Below are positions 8,399-18,022 of a stretch of 64,000 bases of DNA, one piece after another. The translations under genes and the position numbers were made by a program. A model generated the notes under the pieces. It was given only the letters and a program-made list of their open reading frames with translations. It had not been told where the DNA came from and ran no database searches. Position 1 is the first letter of the stretch, and every line of letters starts with the position of its first letter. This stretch comes from Deminuibacter soli (GTDB lineage Bacteria > Bacteroidota > Bacteroidia > Chitinophagales > Chitinophagaceae): positions 124,001 through 188,000 of the forward strand of contig NZ_QTJU01000008.1 of NCBI RefSeq assembly GCF_003412455.1, read 5' to 3'.

Positions 8399-10051
8399 AG
8401 CCGATACCGTTCCGTTAAGATGGAAAACATCATACCCCCTGTAAAATTTCTCATTACCGTCTGTTCTTAATACCTGCCACTGGTAATCCAGCGCGCGGAT
8501 AAAGCCCAGGTTGCCTGAAAATACAAATTGTTTGTAGTTCCATTCTGCATTAAAGGTGGTTGACAAATCAACCCATTTACGGGTGTAATCCTGTATGTAA
8601 CTAAAAGTATAGTAGTACAGGTCGTTGTTGTGCAGGTAACGTTCTAATTTAACCCCCAGTTTTTTGCTGCCCTTGATCCAACTAACTTCCAGGGTTTGGC
8701 TGTTGCTGCCCGGACCAATACCAGCGCCCAGCACGCGGCCATCTTGTGTGTAGCCCTGCCGCACATAGGAATGCGTATACCAACTCTGCGGGTTGTTCAT
8801 GGTAAGATCACCGGTAGGCAATTGCATCTGGCACAGTTCCAGCAACAGCTGAATGTGGCTGCCATCGCGGTTGTCGAACAGCTTGCGTATACCCATTACA
8901 TATGCCCTGGGATACTGGTGATCCTGGAAAATGCCGGTGGGCATCAGCGAGCGGTCACCACGGCCATATTCAATGTATATTTCTGCTTTTTCCGATGGCA
9001 TCCAGTAGCGCACAAACAAAGACCCCATGGATGCCTTTGAGCCTTCTTTTTCAGAGCGTGTTACCGCTTTGCCAAAAAAGCCCTGCAACGGCAGAAAATC
9101 AAGCGGGGAGGTAAGTTTTGAATGGTATTGGTAAGAAGCTTTGGCGATGCCCAGCGAAAGATGTTTTACCCATTTAGGCTGCCAGGTAACAATCATCCCC
9201 GTCATATAACGCCATTGATTAAACTTAGGATCATTTAAAAATGCACCATTGTATACCGCATACTCACCTGGTGATGGATAGGATGTATTGTCAAGCTTGC
9301 CTGCAATCACCTGGCCTTCAAATGAACCAATACCTGTTTCAATGGGCTTAATGGTATTAATGGTACCGTGTAAAAAACCAGGTGCATTATTGCTCAATAT
9401 AAGTGCATTATAAGTACCTGGTCCCCACCACATGTTTTCCGTAGAAACACCTATTGAAATTTTACCGGTGTTGTAGCGTATGCTTGATTGACCAGGATAG
9501 AGGTGTACATAGTTTTTGCCGCCGAAATGCTCTGGCATGTCTATCGTATTCGTCCAATGACTGTAAGTGCTCCACTCTACAGGCACAAATTCTTTGGGTG
9601 CATTGAGGTAATCGGGGTTGGCAGCATATACCAGTTGCGGGCTCACCTGCACAGTAATATGTTTACCAAACTGTGCGTACACACCCGGGCTTAACAATGC
9701 CTGGTAGCCTTTTGCTGGAATCATGGGTGCAATGTTCCAGGCATACGGCAGTTTAAGATTTACCTGCTGCGTTAATTGTACAGGCAACAACTGCACCTTG
9801 TTGTTATCCTGCTGAAACAATATGCCGTTGTTTTTTGACTTGTAAGGCGCTATTGAATCCAGCGTGGCTACCGGCACCTCAAGCATGTTTAAGGTTCCGG
9901 AAATAGTAGAATCAGTAAGCCCTGCCAGCTGGCTGCGCCGCATCAGGTCAAGCCCCTGCGGCAGCACTATAGTTTGTGACCTGCCTTTCAGTAAACATGC
10001 CAGCACCAGGCAGGTAAGTATAGGAAGCGCTTTGATTTGCTGTTTTTTCAT
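8384..10051 (-). CDS. Capsule assembly Wzi-family outer-membrane protein, copy 2
   Basis: The start at 10051 gives a typical signal peptide ('MKKQQIKALPILTCLVLACL', cleavage near residue 25). Upstream in-frame starts would run into the neighbouring Wzi gene and place non-secretory sequence ahead of the signal. The 555-residue protein shares with copy 3 the blocks 'GKISIGVSTENMWWGPG.YN', 'NAPGFLHG' and 'IGSFEGQVIAGKL', and it ends in an aromatic beta-strand ('LNGTVSAAFRF') typical of an outer-membrane barrel. It follows copy 3 by 38 nt on the same strand, so the two are co-transcribed. The role in surface anchoring of polysaccharide is inferred from the family. Confidence 0.85.
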   Translation of the reverse strand: MKKQQIKALPILTCLVLACLLKGRSQTIVLPQGLDLMRRSQLAGLTDSTISGTLNMLEVPVATLDSIAPYKSKNNGILFQQDNNKVQLLPVQLTQQVNLKLPYAWNIAPMIPAKGYQALLSPGVYAQFGKHITVQVSPQLVYAANPDYLNAPKEFVPVEWSTYSHWTNTIDMPEHFGGKNYVHLYPGQSSIRYNTGKISIGVSTENMWWGPGTYNALILSNNAPGFLHGTINTIKPIETGIGSFEGQVIAGKLDNTSYPSPGEYAVYNGAFLNDPKFNQWRYMTGMIVTWQPKWVKHLSLGIAKASYQYHSKLTSPLDFLPLQGFFGKAVTRSEKEGSKASMGSLFVRYWMPSEKAEIYIEYGRGDRSLMPTGIFQDHQYPRAYVMGIRKLFDNRDGSHIQLLLELCQMQLPTGDLTMNNPQSWYTHSYVRQGYTQDGRVLGAGIGPGSNSQTLEVSWIKGSKKLGVKLERYLHNNDLYYYTFSYIQDYTRKWVDLSTTFNAEWNYKQFVFSGNLGFIRALDYQWQVLRTDGNEKFYRGYDVFHLNGTVSAAFRF

Positions 10052-10089
10052 TTTCCTGATATTAGACTGTATCGCGTGTGCCATGGATT

Positions 10090-11673
10090 TTACAAACGAT
10101 AACCCGCCGTTACGATGCCATGAAAATTGAACGCCGAGCCTTTTTCCCAGGCATAGTTGTGGCTGCTGACAAACTGAAGCAGGCCACTGAATAACCAATG
10201 CCTGTAAGCAATCTGGCCATTAAATCCAACCGACATATCAGTCCATTTAACATTGTGGTAAATCGGATCATTCTCCATTCTCTCCAGCATTATACCCAGT
10301 CGTTTAAAACCCTTTACCCAGGTAGCAGTAAAAGTTTGCAGGTTATTACCAGCACCAATACCCGATCCTAAAATCTGGTTGTAGTTGGTGTAGCCCTGGT
10401 ATATCTGGCCATGCCAGTACCAGTTATAAGCTTCACGAACAAGATAATCGGGGCTTTGCTGTAACTGCGTTAATTCGAACCCGGTTTCCAGGCGCTGATT
10501 GTTGTGCAGCGGGAATATTTTTTTCAACCCAAGTACATAGGCCGCAGCGTGCGTTGGTGATAAAAAGAAATCGCGTGTATCATATGCGTGATCGTTAAAT
10601 CCATATTCGCCATACACTTCAAACTGAGCCCTGGGAAACACCCAGCGAAGAAACAATGACGTAACCTGGTCACGCCGCAACGAATCTTCGTTCTCGTTCA
10701 TATCCTTCTGGAAAGGGCTGATTACAGGAAGGTATTTATTAAAAAAGCCGCGCTGGTTAAGTTGTAAGTCGTTGTGAAATGTCTGGAAAGCCCTTGTAAT
10801 ACCGAGAAACAGGCCAGGCGTCCATTTGGGGCTATAGGTTAAAACAATGCCATTGAAATAGCGCCAGTCATGGTTTACTGTATCTGCAGGAAAGCCAAAC
10901 ACCACAGTGGGCTTCATGTAATAATTTTGGTACAGTATGTTTTTGGAATCATCCACCAGTTTACCTGCCACCAGTTCCCATTCAAAGCTGCCGATACCCG
11001 TTTTAAGTGGCTTTGAACTATTCAGCACCAGGTGTGGCATACCAGGAGCGTTGTTGGTCATTACAAGTGAATTGTAAACGCCTGGCCCCCACCACATATT
11101 TTCTGTTGAAATACCTGCTGATACCGGCCCAACAGTAAGGCGTATACTGGATTGGCCTGGAAACAAATGTTTATAATTCGCCAGCGGCACTCCGCCATAT
11201 TCGCTGTTATAAGCAAACCGGGGATTGGCTGCATATACAAATTCAGGGCGAAGTTGCACGCTCAAAGGACCGGCTTTAATAAATACACCCGCAGATACCA
11301 TTGTTTGGTAGCCTTTACCGGGAATCATTGCTCCATCACTCCAGCCATACGGATGATGTGAATTATATTGCTGCTGCCAGCTAACAGGCAGTATTTCGGC
11401 ATAAACCGATTTGCCAAGGCTGATATGGCTTTTAAAAGAGTTTGTTCTGGTATAACTGGAATCTATAAGCCGGTACAGGCTATCGGTAGTAAATTTCCGG
11501 GAAAAATAAAAGGGTCTTGCGCTAAGCGAATTGGTAATGTCGTATTGCCCCATTATCTGCAAAGACCTAATACCATCGTCAGTTCCCTGAGCCCCGATTG
11601 GAATACTTTGCGCCCGTAGGGACATTACAGCAACACAGTTCAAGCCAAACAAGGCGAAGACGCGCTTAAGCAT
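10090..11673 (-). CDS. Capsule assembly Wzi-family outer-membrane protein, copy 3
   Basis: The 527-residue protein begins with a signal peptide (about 1-21, 'MLKRVFALFG...LRAQS') and is otherwise a beta-strand-rich barrel. The Wzi core motif 'VSAGISTENMWWGPGVYN' is near residue 185, followed by 'NNAPGMPHL' and 'IGSFEWELVAGKL'. The end is 'NFHGIVTAGYRL', an outer-membrane C-terminal strand. It is a tandem paralogue of the gene at 8384-10051 and is separated from rfbA by 123 nt. In that gap there is a small 7-bp inverted repeat (GTGCAAT 11705-11711 / ATTGCAC 11721-11727) and no obvious promoter. Having two Wzi proteins side by side suggests they serve different glycans or form a pair. Confidence 0.85.
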   Translation of the reverse strand: MLKRVFALFGLNCVAVMSLRAQSIPIGAQGTDDGIRSLQIMGQYDITNSLSARPFYFSRKFTTDSLYRLIDSSYTRTNSFKSHISLGKSVYAEILPVSWQQQYNSHHPYGWSDGAMIPGKGYQTMVSAGVFIKAGPLSVQLRPEFVYAANPRFAYNSEYGGVPLANYKHLFPGQSSIRLTVGPVSAGISTENMWWGPGVYNSLVMTNNAPGMPHLVLNSSKPLKTGIGSFEWELVAGKLVDDSKNILYQNYYMKPTVVFGFPADTVNHDWRYFNGIVLTYSPKWTPGLFLGITRAFQTFHNDLQLNQRGFFNKYLPVISPFQKDMNENEDSLRRDQVTSLFLRWVFPRAQFEVYGEYGFNDHAYDTRDFFLSPTHAAAYVLGLKKIFPLHNNQRLETGFELTQLQQSPDYLVREAYNWYWHGQIYQGYTNYNQILGSGIGAGNNLQTFTATWVKGFKRLGIMLERMENDPIYHNVKWTDMSVGFNGQIAYRHWLFSGLLQFVSSHNYAWEKGSAFNFHGIVTAGYRL

Positions 11674-11796
11674 TTGTATCAGTTTATTTATTTCCTCGGT
11701 TTGAGTGCAATTTAGCTGTTATTGCACATCCACAATAGTCGCCCCTTAATTATATCACCGTTCTTCTATTTGCCGGCAATGGCTCCCGCGCAATTG

Positions 11797-12654
11797 TTAT
11801 TTGATATTCCGCAGGTAAACGCCGTACCCGCTCTTGGCATAAATATCTGCCAGCTTCATCAGCTGTTCATGATCAATAAAGCCCATACGGTAAGCCACTT
11901 CTTCAATGCACCCCACCTTGGTTGACTGGCGTTTTTCAATTACCCGCACAAATTCACAGGCATCACTCAGCGAATCAAATGTACCCGTATCAAGCCACGC
12001 CACGCCACGATTCATAACACCTACCTGCAACTTGCCCTGTTCAAGGTAAACCCTGTTTACATCGGTAATTTCATATTCACCGCGTGCGGATGGCTGTATG
12101 TTTTTGGCAATCTCCACAACGCTATTATCGTAAAAATACAAACCAGGCACTGCGTAGTTTGATTTGGGTTTGGAAGGTTTTTCTTCAATACTCAATGCTT
12201 TGAAGTTATTGTCAAACTCAACCACCCCATAACGTTCAGGATCGTGTACTTCGTATGCGAAAATAGCGCCGCCTTCTACATTATTGAACGATTGCACCAG
12301 TTGACTGAAGCCTGCTCCCCAGAAAATATTATCACCGAGGATGAGTGCTACTTTTTCTTTTCCAACAAACTTCTCGCCTATTACAAAAGCCTGTGCCAGG
12401 CCATTGGGTTTCTCTTGCACAGCATATTCAAATGAACAACCTACTGCTTTACCATCACCCAGCAAACGTTGAAACTGATCGGAATCTTCCGGCGTAGTGA
12501 TAATCAGTATTTCTTTTATGCCCGCGAGCATCAGCACCGATAGTGGATAGTAAATCATCGGTTTATCGTAAATAGGCATTAACTGCTTGCTGATACCCCT
12601 TGTAATGGGATATAAACGTGTTCCGGACCCGCCGGCAAGAATAATTCCTTTCAT
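11797..12654 (-). CDS. rfbA: Glucose-1-phosphate thymidylyltransferase
   Basis: The 285-residue protein has the standard RfbA length. The N-terminal nucleotide-binding signature is '[18 protein letters not shown]' (residues 8-25), followed by '[13 protein letters not shown]', 'ILGDNIFWG' with the metal-binding Asp near 110, and '[11 protein letters not shown]' near 225. It makes dTDP-glucose from dTTP and glucose-1-phosphate in the cytoplasm, the first step to dTDP-6-deoxyhexoses. It is the last gene of the long minus-strand operon after rfbB and rfbC. No rfbD (dTDP-4-dehydrorhamnose reductase) follows. Confidence 0.95.
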   Translation of the reverse strand: MKGIILAGGSGTRLYPITRGISKQLMPIYDKPMIYYPLSVLMLAGIKEILIITTPEDSDQFQRLLGDGKAVGCSFEYAVQEKPNGLAQAFVIGEKFVGKEKVALILGDNIFWGAGFSQLVQSFNNVEGGAIFAYEVHDPERYGVVEFDNNFKALSIEEKPSKPKSNYAVPGLYFYDNSVVEIAKNIQPSARGEYEITDVNRVYLEQGKLQVGVMNRGVAWLDTGTFDSLSDACEFVRVIEKRQSTKVGCIEEVAYRMGFIDHEQLMKLADIYAKSGYGVYLRNIK

Positions 12655-12681
12655 ACTTTTTCCTTTTTATGTGGCCGCAGT

Positions 12682-13242
12682 TTATGCGTTGGCCATTGAA
12701 GCGCTGTATTCTTTTAAAGTAGGCAGCAAAAGATCTTTATCTGACAACAGTATTTCATCCTGTGCCAACTGCCAGTTGATGTTAATGGACGCATCATTGT
12801 ATATGATCCCTCCTTCTGCAGGCTTATTGTAGAAATTATCGCATTTGTAGAAAAATGTGGCTTCTGCACTCAGCACAGCAAAGCCATGCGCAAAACCGCG
12901 TGGTACAAACAATTGGGTATGCGAATCTTCGCTCAGCTCTACAGCCACATGCTTACCAAAAGTTGCAGAACCCGGGCGCAGGTCAACCGCCACATCCAGT
13001 ACTTTGCCTTTTAATACACGCACCAATTTCGATTGTGCAGCATCACCTTTCTGGAAATGCAAACCACGCAGTACGCCCCGGCTGGAGTGTGACTGGTTAT
13101 CCTGTACAAAAGGAATGGTATGGCCTGTTAAATCAGCAAATTTCTGCTGGTTAAAACTCTCGAAAAAATAGCCACGGCTGTCAGGGAAAACGGTATCATG
13201 TATAATAAAACAGCCTTCAAGGGCAGTTTGCTCAACTTTCAT
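12682..13242 (-). CDS. rfbC: dTDP-4-dehydrorhamnose 3,5-epimerase
   Basis: The start at 13242 (MKVEQTALEG) gives 186 residues, the family norm; a longer frame starting at 13305 would run through the hairpin at 13277-13306 and almost reach the rfbB stop. RmlC cupin landmarks are present: 'PDSRGYFFESF', 'NQSHSSRGVLRGLHFQ' with the catalytic-type His, 'DVAVDLRPGSATFG', 'LFVPRGFAHGF', 'FFYKCDNFY' and 'EGGIIYND'. The enzyme epimerises dTDP-4-keto-6-deoxyglucose at C3 and C5 to dTDP-4-keto-L-rhamnose. It sits between rfbB and rfbA, in the usual operon order for this lineage. Confidence 0.94.
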   Translation of the reverse strand: MKVEQTALEGCFIIHDTVFPDSRGYFFESFNQQKFADLTGHTIPFVQDNQSHSSRGVLRGLHFQKGDAAQSKLVRVLKGKVLDVAVDLRPGSATFGKHVAVELSEDSHTQLFVPRGFAHGFAVLSAEATFFYKCDNFYNKPAEGGIIYNDASININWQLAQDEILLSDKDLLLPTLKEYSASMANA

Positions 13243-13276
13243 AGTAAAGATCTTTATGCATATCTGCCAATAGCAG

Positions 13277-13306
13277 CATGCCCTGTTCTTAGTGAAACAG
13301 GGCATG
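13277..13306 (-). promoter_or_regulatory. Strong hairpin between rfbB and rfbC
   Basis: CATGCCCTGTT (13277-13287) and AACAGGGCATG (13296-13306) form a perfect 11-bp stem with an 8-nt loop, beginning 5 nt after the rfbB stop. No T run follows on the transcribed strand, so it is not a classical terminator. An mRNA processing or stability element, or an attenuator that lowers rfbC/rfbA expression, is possible. Confidence 0.5.
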
Positions 13307-13311
13307 ACTAA

Positions 13312-14364
13312 TTATGCTTCGTATTGTTGTGCGTAATAGGTTTTATAGGCACCTGAAGTAACATGGTTTAACCATTCCTGGTTACTGAGGTACCAGTCGA
13401 TCGTCTGGCTCAGTCCTTCTTCAAATGTTACCGATGGTTTCCAGCCCAGTTCTTTGTTTATTTTGCCTGCATCGATGGCGTAACGCAAATCATGGCCAGG
13501 CCTGTCTTTTACATAACTGATCAGTTGCTCGCTTTCACCTGCTGCCCTGCCCAGTTTTTCATCCATTTGTTTACACAGCAGTTTAACAAGGTCAATGTTT
13601 TTCCATTCGTTAAACCCGCCAACATTGTAAGAATCGTGGTTTTTACCTTCATGAAAAACAATATCTATGGCACGGGCATGGTCTATCACAAACAGCCAGT
13701 CCCTGGTGTTTTCGCCTTTGCCATAAACCGGCAGCGGCTTTTTGTTGATGATGTTATTGATGAACAACGGAATCAGTTTCTCAGGAAAATGATTGGGTCC
13801 GTAGTTATTGGAGCAATTGGTAATTACATAACCCAGGCCATAGGTTTCGCCGTAAGCGCGAACGAAATGGTCAGAGCCTGCTTTACTCGCCGAATAGGGT
13901 GAATTGGGTTCATAGGCTGTGGTTTCGGTAAAGAAACCTGTATCGCCCAATGTGCCAAATACTTCATCGGTTGAAACATGGTGAAAACGGTGGCTGGCAT
14001 AATTGCCTTTCCAGGCTTCCTTCGCTACGTTCAGCAGGTTAACGGTTCCGATGATATTGGTATATACAAAATCAAGCGGGGAGTGAATAGAACGGTCTAC
14101 GTGCGATTCAGCTGCGAGGTGAATAACATCGGTAATGCCATGTTTTTCAAATAATTCACCTATTACATCTGCATCCAGTATATTGGCTTTCTCAAAAACA
14201 TAGTTGGCAGCATGTTCGATATCCTTCAGGTTTTCCAGGTTGCCTGCATAGGTAAGGGCATCGAGGTTGACAATTTTATACGAAGGATATTTGTTTACAA
14301 ACAGGCGTACTACGTGTGAACCTATAAAACCTGCACCGCCTGTAATGAGAATGGATTTGGACAT
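13312..14364 (-). CDS. rfbB: dTDP-glucose 4,6-dehydratase
   Basis: The 350-residue extended short-chain dehydrogenase converts dTDP-glucose to dTDP-4-keto-6-deoxyglucose using bound NAD. Visible features are the Rossmann motif 'ITGGAGFIGSHVVRLF' at the N-terminus, 'HLAAESHVDRSI', the catalytic 'VSTDEVFG' (Thr-Asp-Glu), the Tyr-x3-Lys pair in 'SPYSASKAGSDHFVRA', and 'ITNCSNNYGPNHFPEKLIP'. ATG 14364 was preferred to the TTG two codons upstream. The gene starts 11 nt after the fcl stop and is inside the operon. Confidence 0.96.
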   Translation of the reverse strand: MSKSILITGGAGFIGSHVVRLFVNKYPSYKIVNLDALTYAGNLENLKDIEHAANYVFEKANILDADVIGELFEKHGITDVIHLAAESHVDRSIHSPLDFVYTNIIGTVNLLNVAKEAWKGNYASHRFHHVSTDEVFGTLGDTGFFTETTAYEPNSPYSASKAGSDHFVRAYGETYGLGYVITNCSNNYGPNHFPEKLIPLFINNIINKKPLPVYGKGENTRDWLFVIDHARAIDIVFHEGKNHDSYNVGGFNEWKNIDLVKLLCKQMDEKLGRAAGESEQLISYVKDRPGHDLRYAIDAGKINKELGWKPSVTFEEGLSQTIDWYLSNQEWLNHVTSGAYKTYYAQQYEA

Positions 14365-14375
14365 GAACAAACGTA

Positions 14376-15308
14376 TTAGTTGAATTCTTTATTTTTTATT
14401 TCTTCGTACACCGCAGTAATTCCCTGCTGCAGGGTAGTAGAAGCTTTCCAGCCCATGGCATGCAATTTACTTACATCCATCAGTTTCCTGGGGGTGCCAT
14501 CCGGTTTTTCTGTATTAAATACAATGTCACCTTCATAGCCTACAATCGATTTTACCAGCCTGGCAAGGTCAGCAATAGTAATATCTTCCCCTACGCCCAC
14601 ATTTACCAATCCGGCTTCGTTGTAATTTTCCATCAGAAACATACAAGCCCCGGCCAGGTCATCGGCATGCAGAAATTCGCGCAATGGCGTTCCTGTACCC
14701 CATATTTCAACGCTGGGCAGCTGCTGTTTTTTGGCGGTAATAAATTTACGCAGTAAAGCCGGTAATACGTGCGATTTCTGCAGGTCGTAATTGTCGTTGG
14801 GACCATACAGGTTCGTTGGCATTACCGAGATAAAATTACAACCGTATTGTGCGCGGTAGGCGTTGCATAACTCTATGCCGGTAATTTTAGCAATAGCATA
14901 TGGCTGGTTAGTTGGTTCCAGCAAACCTGTTAACAGGTATTCCTCCTTCAGTGGCTGGGGAGCCAGTTTGGGATAAATGCAGGAAGAGCCGAGAAACATC
15001 AGTTTTTCCACTTTATTTTCATAAGCCGAATGTATTACATTGGCTTCTATCATCAGGTTTTCATAAATGAAATCTGCCCGGTAGGTATTATTTGCTACAA
15101 TGCCCCCAACTTTGGCTGCGGCCAGGAACACGTAGGCCGGTTTCTCTTTTTCAAAAAAGCCGGCTACAGCCTGCTGGTTCCGGAGATCGAGCTCGGCAGA
15201 GGTTTTTACTACAATATTGCTGTATCCTTCTTTCTGCAACTTGCGCAAAATAGCAGAACCAACCATTCCTCTGTGCCCGGCAACAAAAATCTTCGCTGTC
15301 TTTTCCAT
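14376..15308 (-). CDS. fcl: GDP-L-fucose synthase (GDP-4-keto-6-deoxymannose 3,5-epimerase/4-reductase)
   Basis: The 310-residue protein carries '[12 protein letters not shown]' (NADP-binding), 'DLRNQQAV', 'LAAAKVGGI', '[14 protein letters not shown]', the Tyr-x3-Lys catalytic pair in '[13 protein letters not shown]', '[12 protein letters not shown]' and '[10 protein letters not shown]'. These are the hallmarks of Fcl/WcaG, which finishes GDP-L-fucose from the Gmd product. It lies 14 nt after gmd, so both steps from GDP-mannose are adjacent. A supply of L-fucose or a fucose derivative to the polysaccharide is therefore well supported. Confidence 0.95.
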   Translation of the reverse strand: MEKTAKIFVAGHRGMVGSAILRKLQKEGYSNIVVKTSAELDLRNQQAVAGFFEKEKPAYVFLAAAKVGGIVANNTYRADFIYENLMIEANVIHSAYENKVEKLMFLGSSCIYPKLAPQPLKEEYLLTGLLEPTNQPYAIAKITGIELCNAYRAQYGCNFISVMPTNLYGPNDNYDLQKSHVLPALLRKFITAKKQQLPSVEIWGTGTPLREFLHADDLAGACMFLMENYNEAGLVNVGVGEDITIADLARLVKSIVGYEGDIVFNTEKPDGTPRKLMDVSKLHAMGWKASTTLQQGITAVYEEIKNKEFN

Positions 15309-15322
15309 GGATATAAGGGTTG

Positions 15323-16438
15323 TTATTCGAATTGATTTTTTACTTTAAAGCCTGCTTCCTGCAGCAGCTTTTCTTTTTTAAAGAGATCTACATCTGCGTG
15401 CACCATTTCATGTACCAGGCCTTTCAGATCGTATTTCGGCTTCCAGCCAAGTTGTTTATTCGATTTTGAAGGATCACCGATCAGTAATTCTACTTCAGTA
15501 GGCCTGTAATAACGGGGGTCTATCGCCACTACTTCTTTACCTGCCTCAAGCTGATATGCAAGATTGCTGCATGATACAACATAGCCTTTTTCATCGGCGT
15601 CTTTACCTTTGAACTCAATAACAATACCCAGTTCAGCAAATGCCAGGCGGATAAATTCACGTACTTCCGTTGTTACACCCGTAGCAATTACATAATCTTC
15701 CGGTTTATCCTGCTGCAATATAAGCCACATGGCTTCTACATAATCTTTTGCATGGCCCCAATCCCTTTTGGCATCAATATTACCCATAAACAGCTTATCC
15801 TGCATGCCCAGGGCAATTTTAGCTACCCCACGGGTAATTTTCCGTGTAACAAAAGTTTCGCCGCGCAGCGGGCTCTCGTGATTAAACAATATGCCATTGC
15901 AGGCATACATGCCATAGGCTTCACGGTAATTAACCGTAATCCAGTAGGCATACAATTTGGCTACCGCATAAGGCGAGCGGGGGTAGAAAGGCGTTGTTTC
16001 TTTCTGCGGCACTTCCTGCACCAGGCCGTATAGCTCAGATGTAGACGCCTGGTAAATTTTCACTTTTTTAGTCAGCCCCAGCAATCGCACCGCTTCCAGG
16101 ATACGCAGGGTGCCAATACCGTCGGCATTGGCAGTATACTCGGGCGTATCAAAGCTCACTTTAACATGGCTCATTGCGCCCAGGTTGTATATTTCATCAG
16201 GCTGCACTTCCTGGATAATGCGGATGAGATTGGTAGAATCCGTAAGATCTCCATAATGTAGCGTAAAGCGCACATTTTTCTCGTGCGGATCCTGGTATAA
16301 ATGATCTATGCGCTCGGTATTGAATAGGGAGCTTCTTCTTTTAATGCCGTGTACCTCATAGCCTTTTGACAAAAGTAACTCTGCCAGGTAGGCTCCGTCT
16401 TGACCAGTAATGCCTGTTATAAGTGCAATTTTCTCCAT
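15323..16438 (-). CDS. gmd: GDP-mannose 4,6-dehydratase
   Basis: The full-length protein has 371 residues. '[17 protein letters not shown]' at residues 7-23 binds NADP. '[18 protein letters not shown]', '[11 protein letters not shown]', '[10 protein letters not shown]' and '[15 protein letters not shown]' (Tyr-x3-Lys) are diagnostic of Gmd. '[16 protein letters not shown]' is also canonical. It converts GDP-D-mannose to GDP-4-keto-6-deoxy-D-mannose, which the next gene reduces to GDP-L-fucose. The 96-nt gap before it holds no gene and no clear promoter. Confidence 0.96.
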   Translation of the reverse strand: MEKIALITGITGQDGAYLAELLLSKGYEVHGIKRRSSLFNTERIDHLYQDPHEKNVRFTLHYGDLTDSTNLIRIIQEVQPDEIYNLGAMSHVKVSFDTPEYTANADGIGTLRILEAVRLLGLTKKVKIYQASTSELYGLVQEVPQKETTPFYPRSPYAVAKLYAYWITVNYREAYGMYACNGILFNHESPLRGETFVTRKITRGVAKIALGMQDKLFMGNIDAKRDWGHAKDYVEAMWLILQQDKPEDYVIATGVTTEVREFIRLAFAELGIVIEFKGKDADEKGYVVSCSNLAYQLEAGKEVVAIDPRYYRPTEVELLIGDPSKSNKQLGWKPKYDLKGLVHEMVHADVDLFKKEKLLQEAGFKVKNQFE

Positions 16439-16534
16439 AAATAAAAATTAGATAAAAATATCGTATTCCTGTATCTGATTGTTTACATCGAGTGTACGTT
16501 TTATAAGCAAAATTCTGCTTTGTATATCGCGTTG

Positions 16535-17371
16535 CTAAATCACAGTACTTTTATTAAGATTGGAAAGTACCTGCTTGTTAACAATCTTTCTTTCTTTGTC
16601 AAAAAACCAACCCCATTTATTAAAGTAGCTTATTGCCGATTTCAGGTGTATTTTTAAGAGAGTTTTATTTTGATATGATTCTTTTTTGTGCCCATGGGTA
16701 ATAGATACAAACGGATAACATATAGTTTTGGAAAAACGGTGTATTCTTCTTACAAGATCATAATCTTCTAGGTACATAAAATAGCGAGGATCAAACAATC
16801 CTGATTTTTTTAATACATCAGTCCTGAGAAACATGAAGCAACCCGACAAGCAAGCAGTATCCAGAATAGTATTGTATTCAAACGTATGAAGCTCATACCG
16901 CATATTGCTATTTTTAACCAGCGATGCAGGAAAAAACCTTCTTCCTATTAAATCAAAAGGTGTAGGCAACAGCTTACATAAACGTTGCAAAGACCCATCT
17001 TCATAACATACTTTCGGCATCACCAAACCTACTTCTTCATGATTATCCATAAAATCGTAAAGCGTACTCAGTACATTGCTCTGAAAAGAAATATCAGGAT
17101 TGACAACCAGGTGGTACTTTATCCCTCTTTTACTGCTTTCTTCAAGGCCGATATTGTGCGCAGCTCCATAGCCCAGATTGGCATTATTAAATATATATTT
17201 CACCCTTGGATCATTGGTGCAAGTCTTTAAATCATCAGTCGGTGAATTATCAATCAGCAATATGAATATCTTTTTGTTGCATCCGAAAATATCGGACAAC
17301 AACTGCTGGATCGCATCGCGCTCAGATTTATATAATACGATCGAAACGGCAATGTCAATATCACTCTTCAT
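16535..17371 (-). CDS. Glycosyltransferase family 2, rhamnosyltransferase-like
   Basis: The 278-residue GT-A enzyme opens with 'VSIVLYKSERDAIQQLL' and has 'NNANLGYGAAHNIGLE', the DxD-equivalent 'VVNPDISF' near residue 93, and the C-terminal acceptor signature 'LSGCFMFLRTDVLKKSG' followed by 'FDPRYFMYLEDYDLVRRI'. This pattern is that of WbbL-like rhamnosyl or fucosyl transferases. The nearby gmd/fcl and rfb genes make a 6-deoxyhexose donor plausible, but that is inference. There is no membrane segment; it would act on the lipid-linked oligosaccharide at the inner face of the membrane. Confidence 0.87.
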   Translation of the reverse strand: MKSDIDIAVSIVLYKSERDAIQQLLSDIFGCNKKIFILLIDNSPTDDLKTCTNDPRVKYIFNNANLGYGAAHNIGLEESSKRGIKYHLVVNPDISFQSNVLSTLYDFMDNHEEVGLVMPKVCYEDGSLQRLCKLLPTPFDLIGRRFFPASLVKNSNMRYELHTFEYNTILDTACLSGCFMFLRTDVLKKSGLFDPRYFMYLEDYDLVRRIHRFSKTICYPFVSITHGHKKESYQNKTLLKIHLKSAISYFNKWGWFFDKERKIVNKQVLSNLNKSTVI

Positions 17372-17429
17372 AGGCCAAATCAGTAGATGGTTTGCAGCCG
17401 GCCATAACCGGTAAATACATGATAAAAAA

Positions 17430-18020
17430 CTACACAGATTCCCATACCTGTGTTTCCATATTAAAAACTTTCACAACTTTTGCAGGGCTACCTACAGCAA
17501 TTGAATAAGGCGGAATAGAGCGCGTTACCACAGATAAGGCGCCAATAACGCAACCGGCACCAATAGTAACACCCGGCAACACGCATACCGATTCACCTAT
17601 CCATACATTGTCTTCAATTCTTACCGGTTTTGAGGGCAAGGGCCTGTTTGCCGGAATAGAAAGCGGTGAATCGCTGCTCTCAAGTGTATAGCTGCCGTGA
17701 TTATGGTCTGAAATAAAAACCTTACTTGCAATAAGCACGTTATTGCCGATTGTAAGCGATTCTACAGCAGAGATATGAACGTAATCGTTAATCTGTACAT
17801 TATCTCCTATCGCCATGCAGGTACCAGATGCTTCACTACGTGGAAATACCTCAATCCTGCAGCCATAGCCGGTTGTGAAGTCTTTCCCTATTCTTATAAA
17901 CTTCCTGTTTCTTATATCAAACGGAACTCTGATAAGGCGAGCCTGCGGAAAGAAAATCTTCGTGTAAACAAGCGACAAAAAAACTCGTAACGCACCAAAT
18001 AAACCGTATCGTTTTAGCAT
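17430..18020 (-). CDS. Left-handed beta-helix O-acetyltransferase (WcaF/maltose acetyltransferase type)
   Basis: The 196-residue protein shows hexapeptide repeats ([LIV]-G-x4): '[14 protein letters not shown]', '[15 protein letters not shown]', '[19 protein letters not shown]' and '[14 protein letters not shown]'. The catalytic His motif 'SDHNHG' is near residue 110, and the C-terminal '[10 protein letters not shown]' is typical. It should transfer an acetyl group (or another acyl group) from the CoA ester to a sugar hydroxyl of the repeat unit. It ends 58 nt before the GT2 gene and lies 2 nt after the preceding GT2, so the modification probably belongs to the same glycan. Confidence 0.88.
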   Translation of the reverse strand: MLKRYGLFGALRVFLSLVYTKIFFPQARLIRVPFDIRNRKFIRIGKDFTTGYGCRIEVFPRSEASGTCMAIGDNVQINDYVHISAVESLTIGNNVLIASKVFISDHNHGSYTLESSDSPLSIPANRPLPSKPVRIEDNVWIGESVCVLPGVTIGAGCVIGALSVVTRSIPPYSIAVGSPAKVVKVFNMETQVWESV

Positions 18021-18022
18021 AC

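Noticed and set aside
10052-10198. Longer N-terminus for Wzi copy 2
   Set aside because: It would overlap the upstream Wzi gene by about 109 nt and bury the signal peptide behind 49 non-secretory residues.
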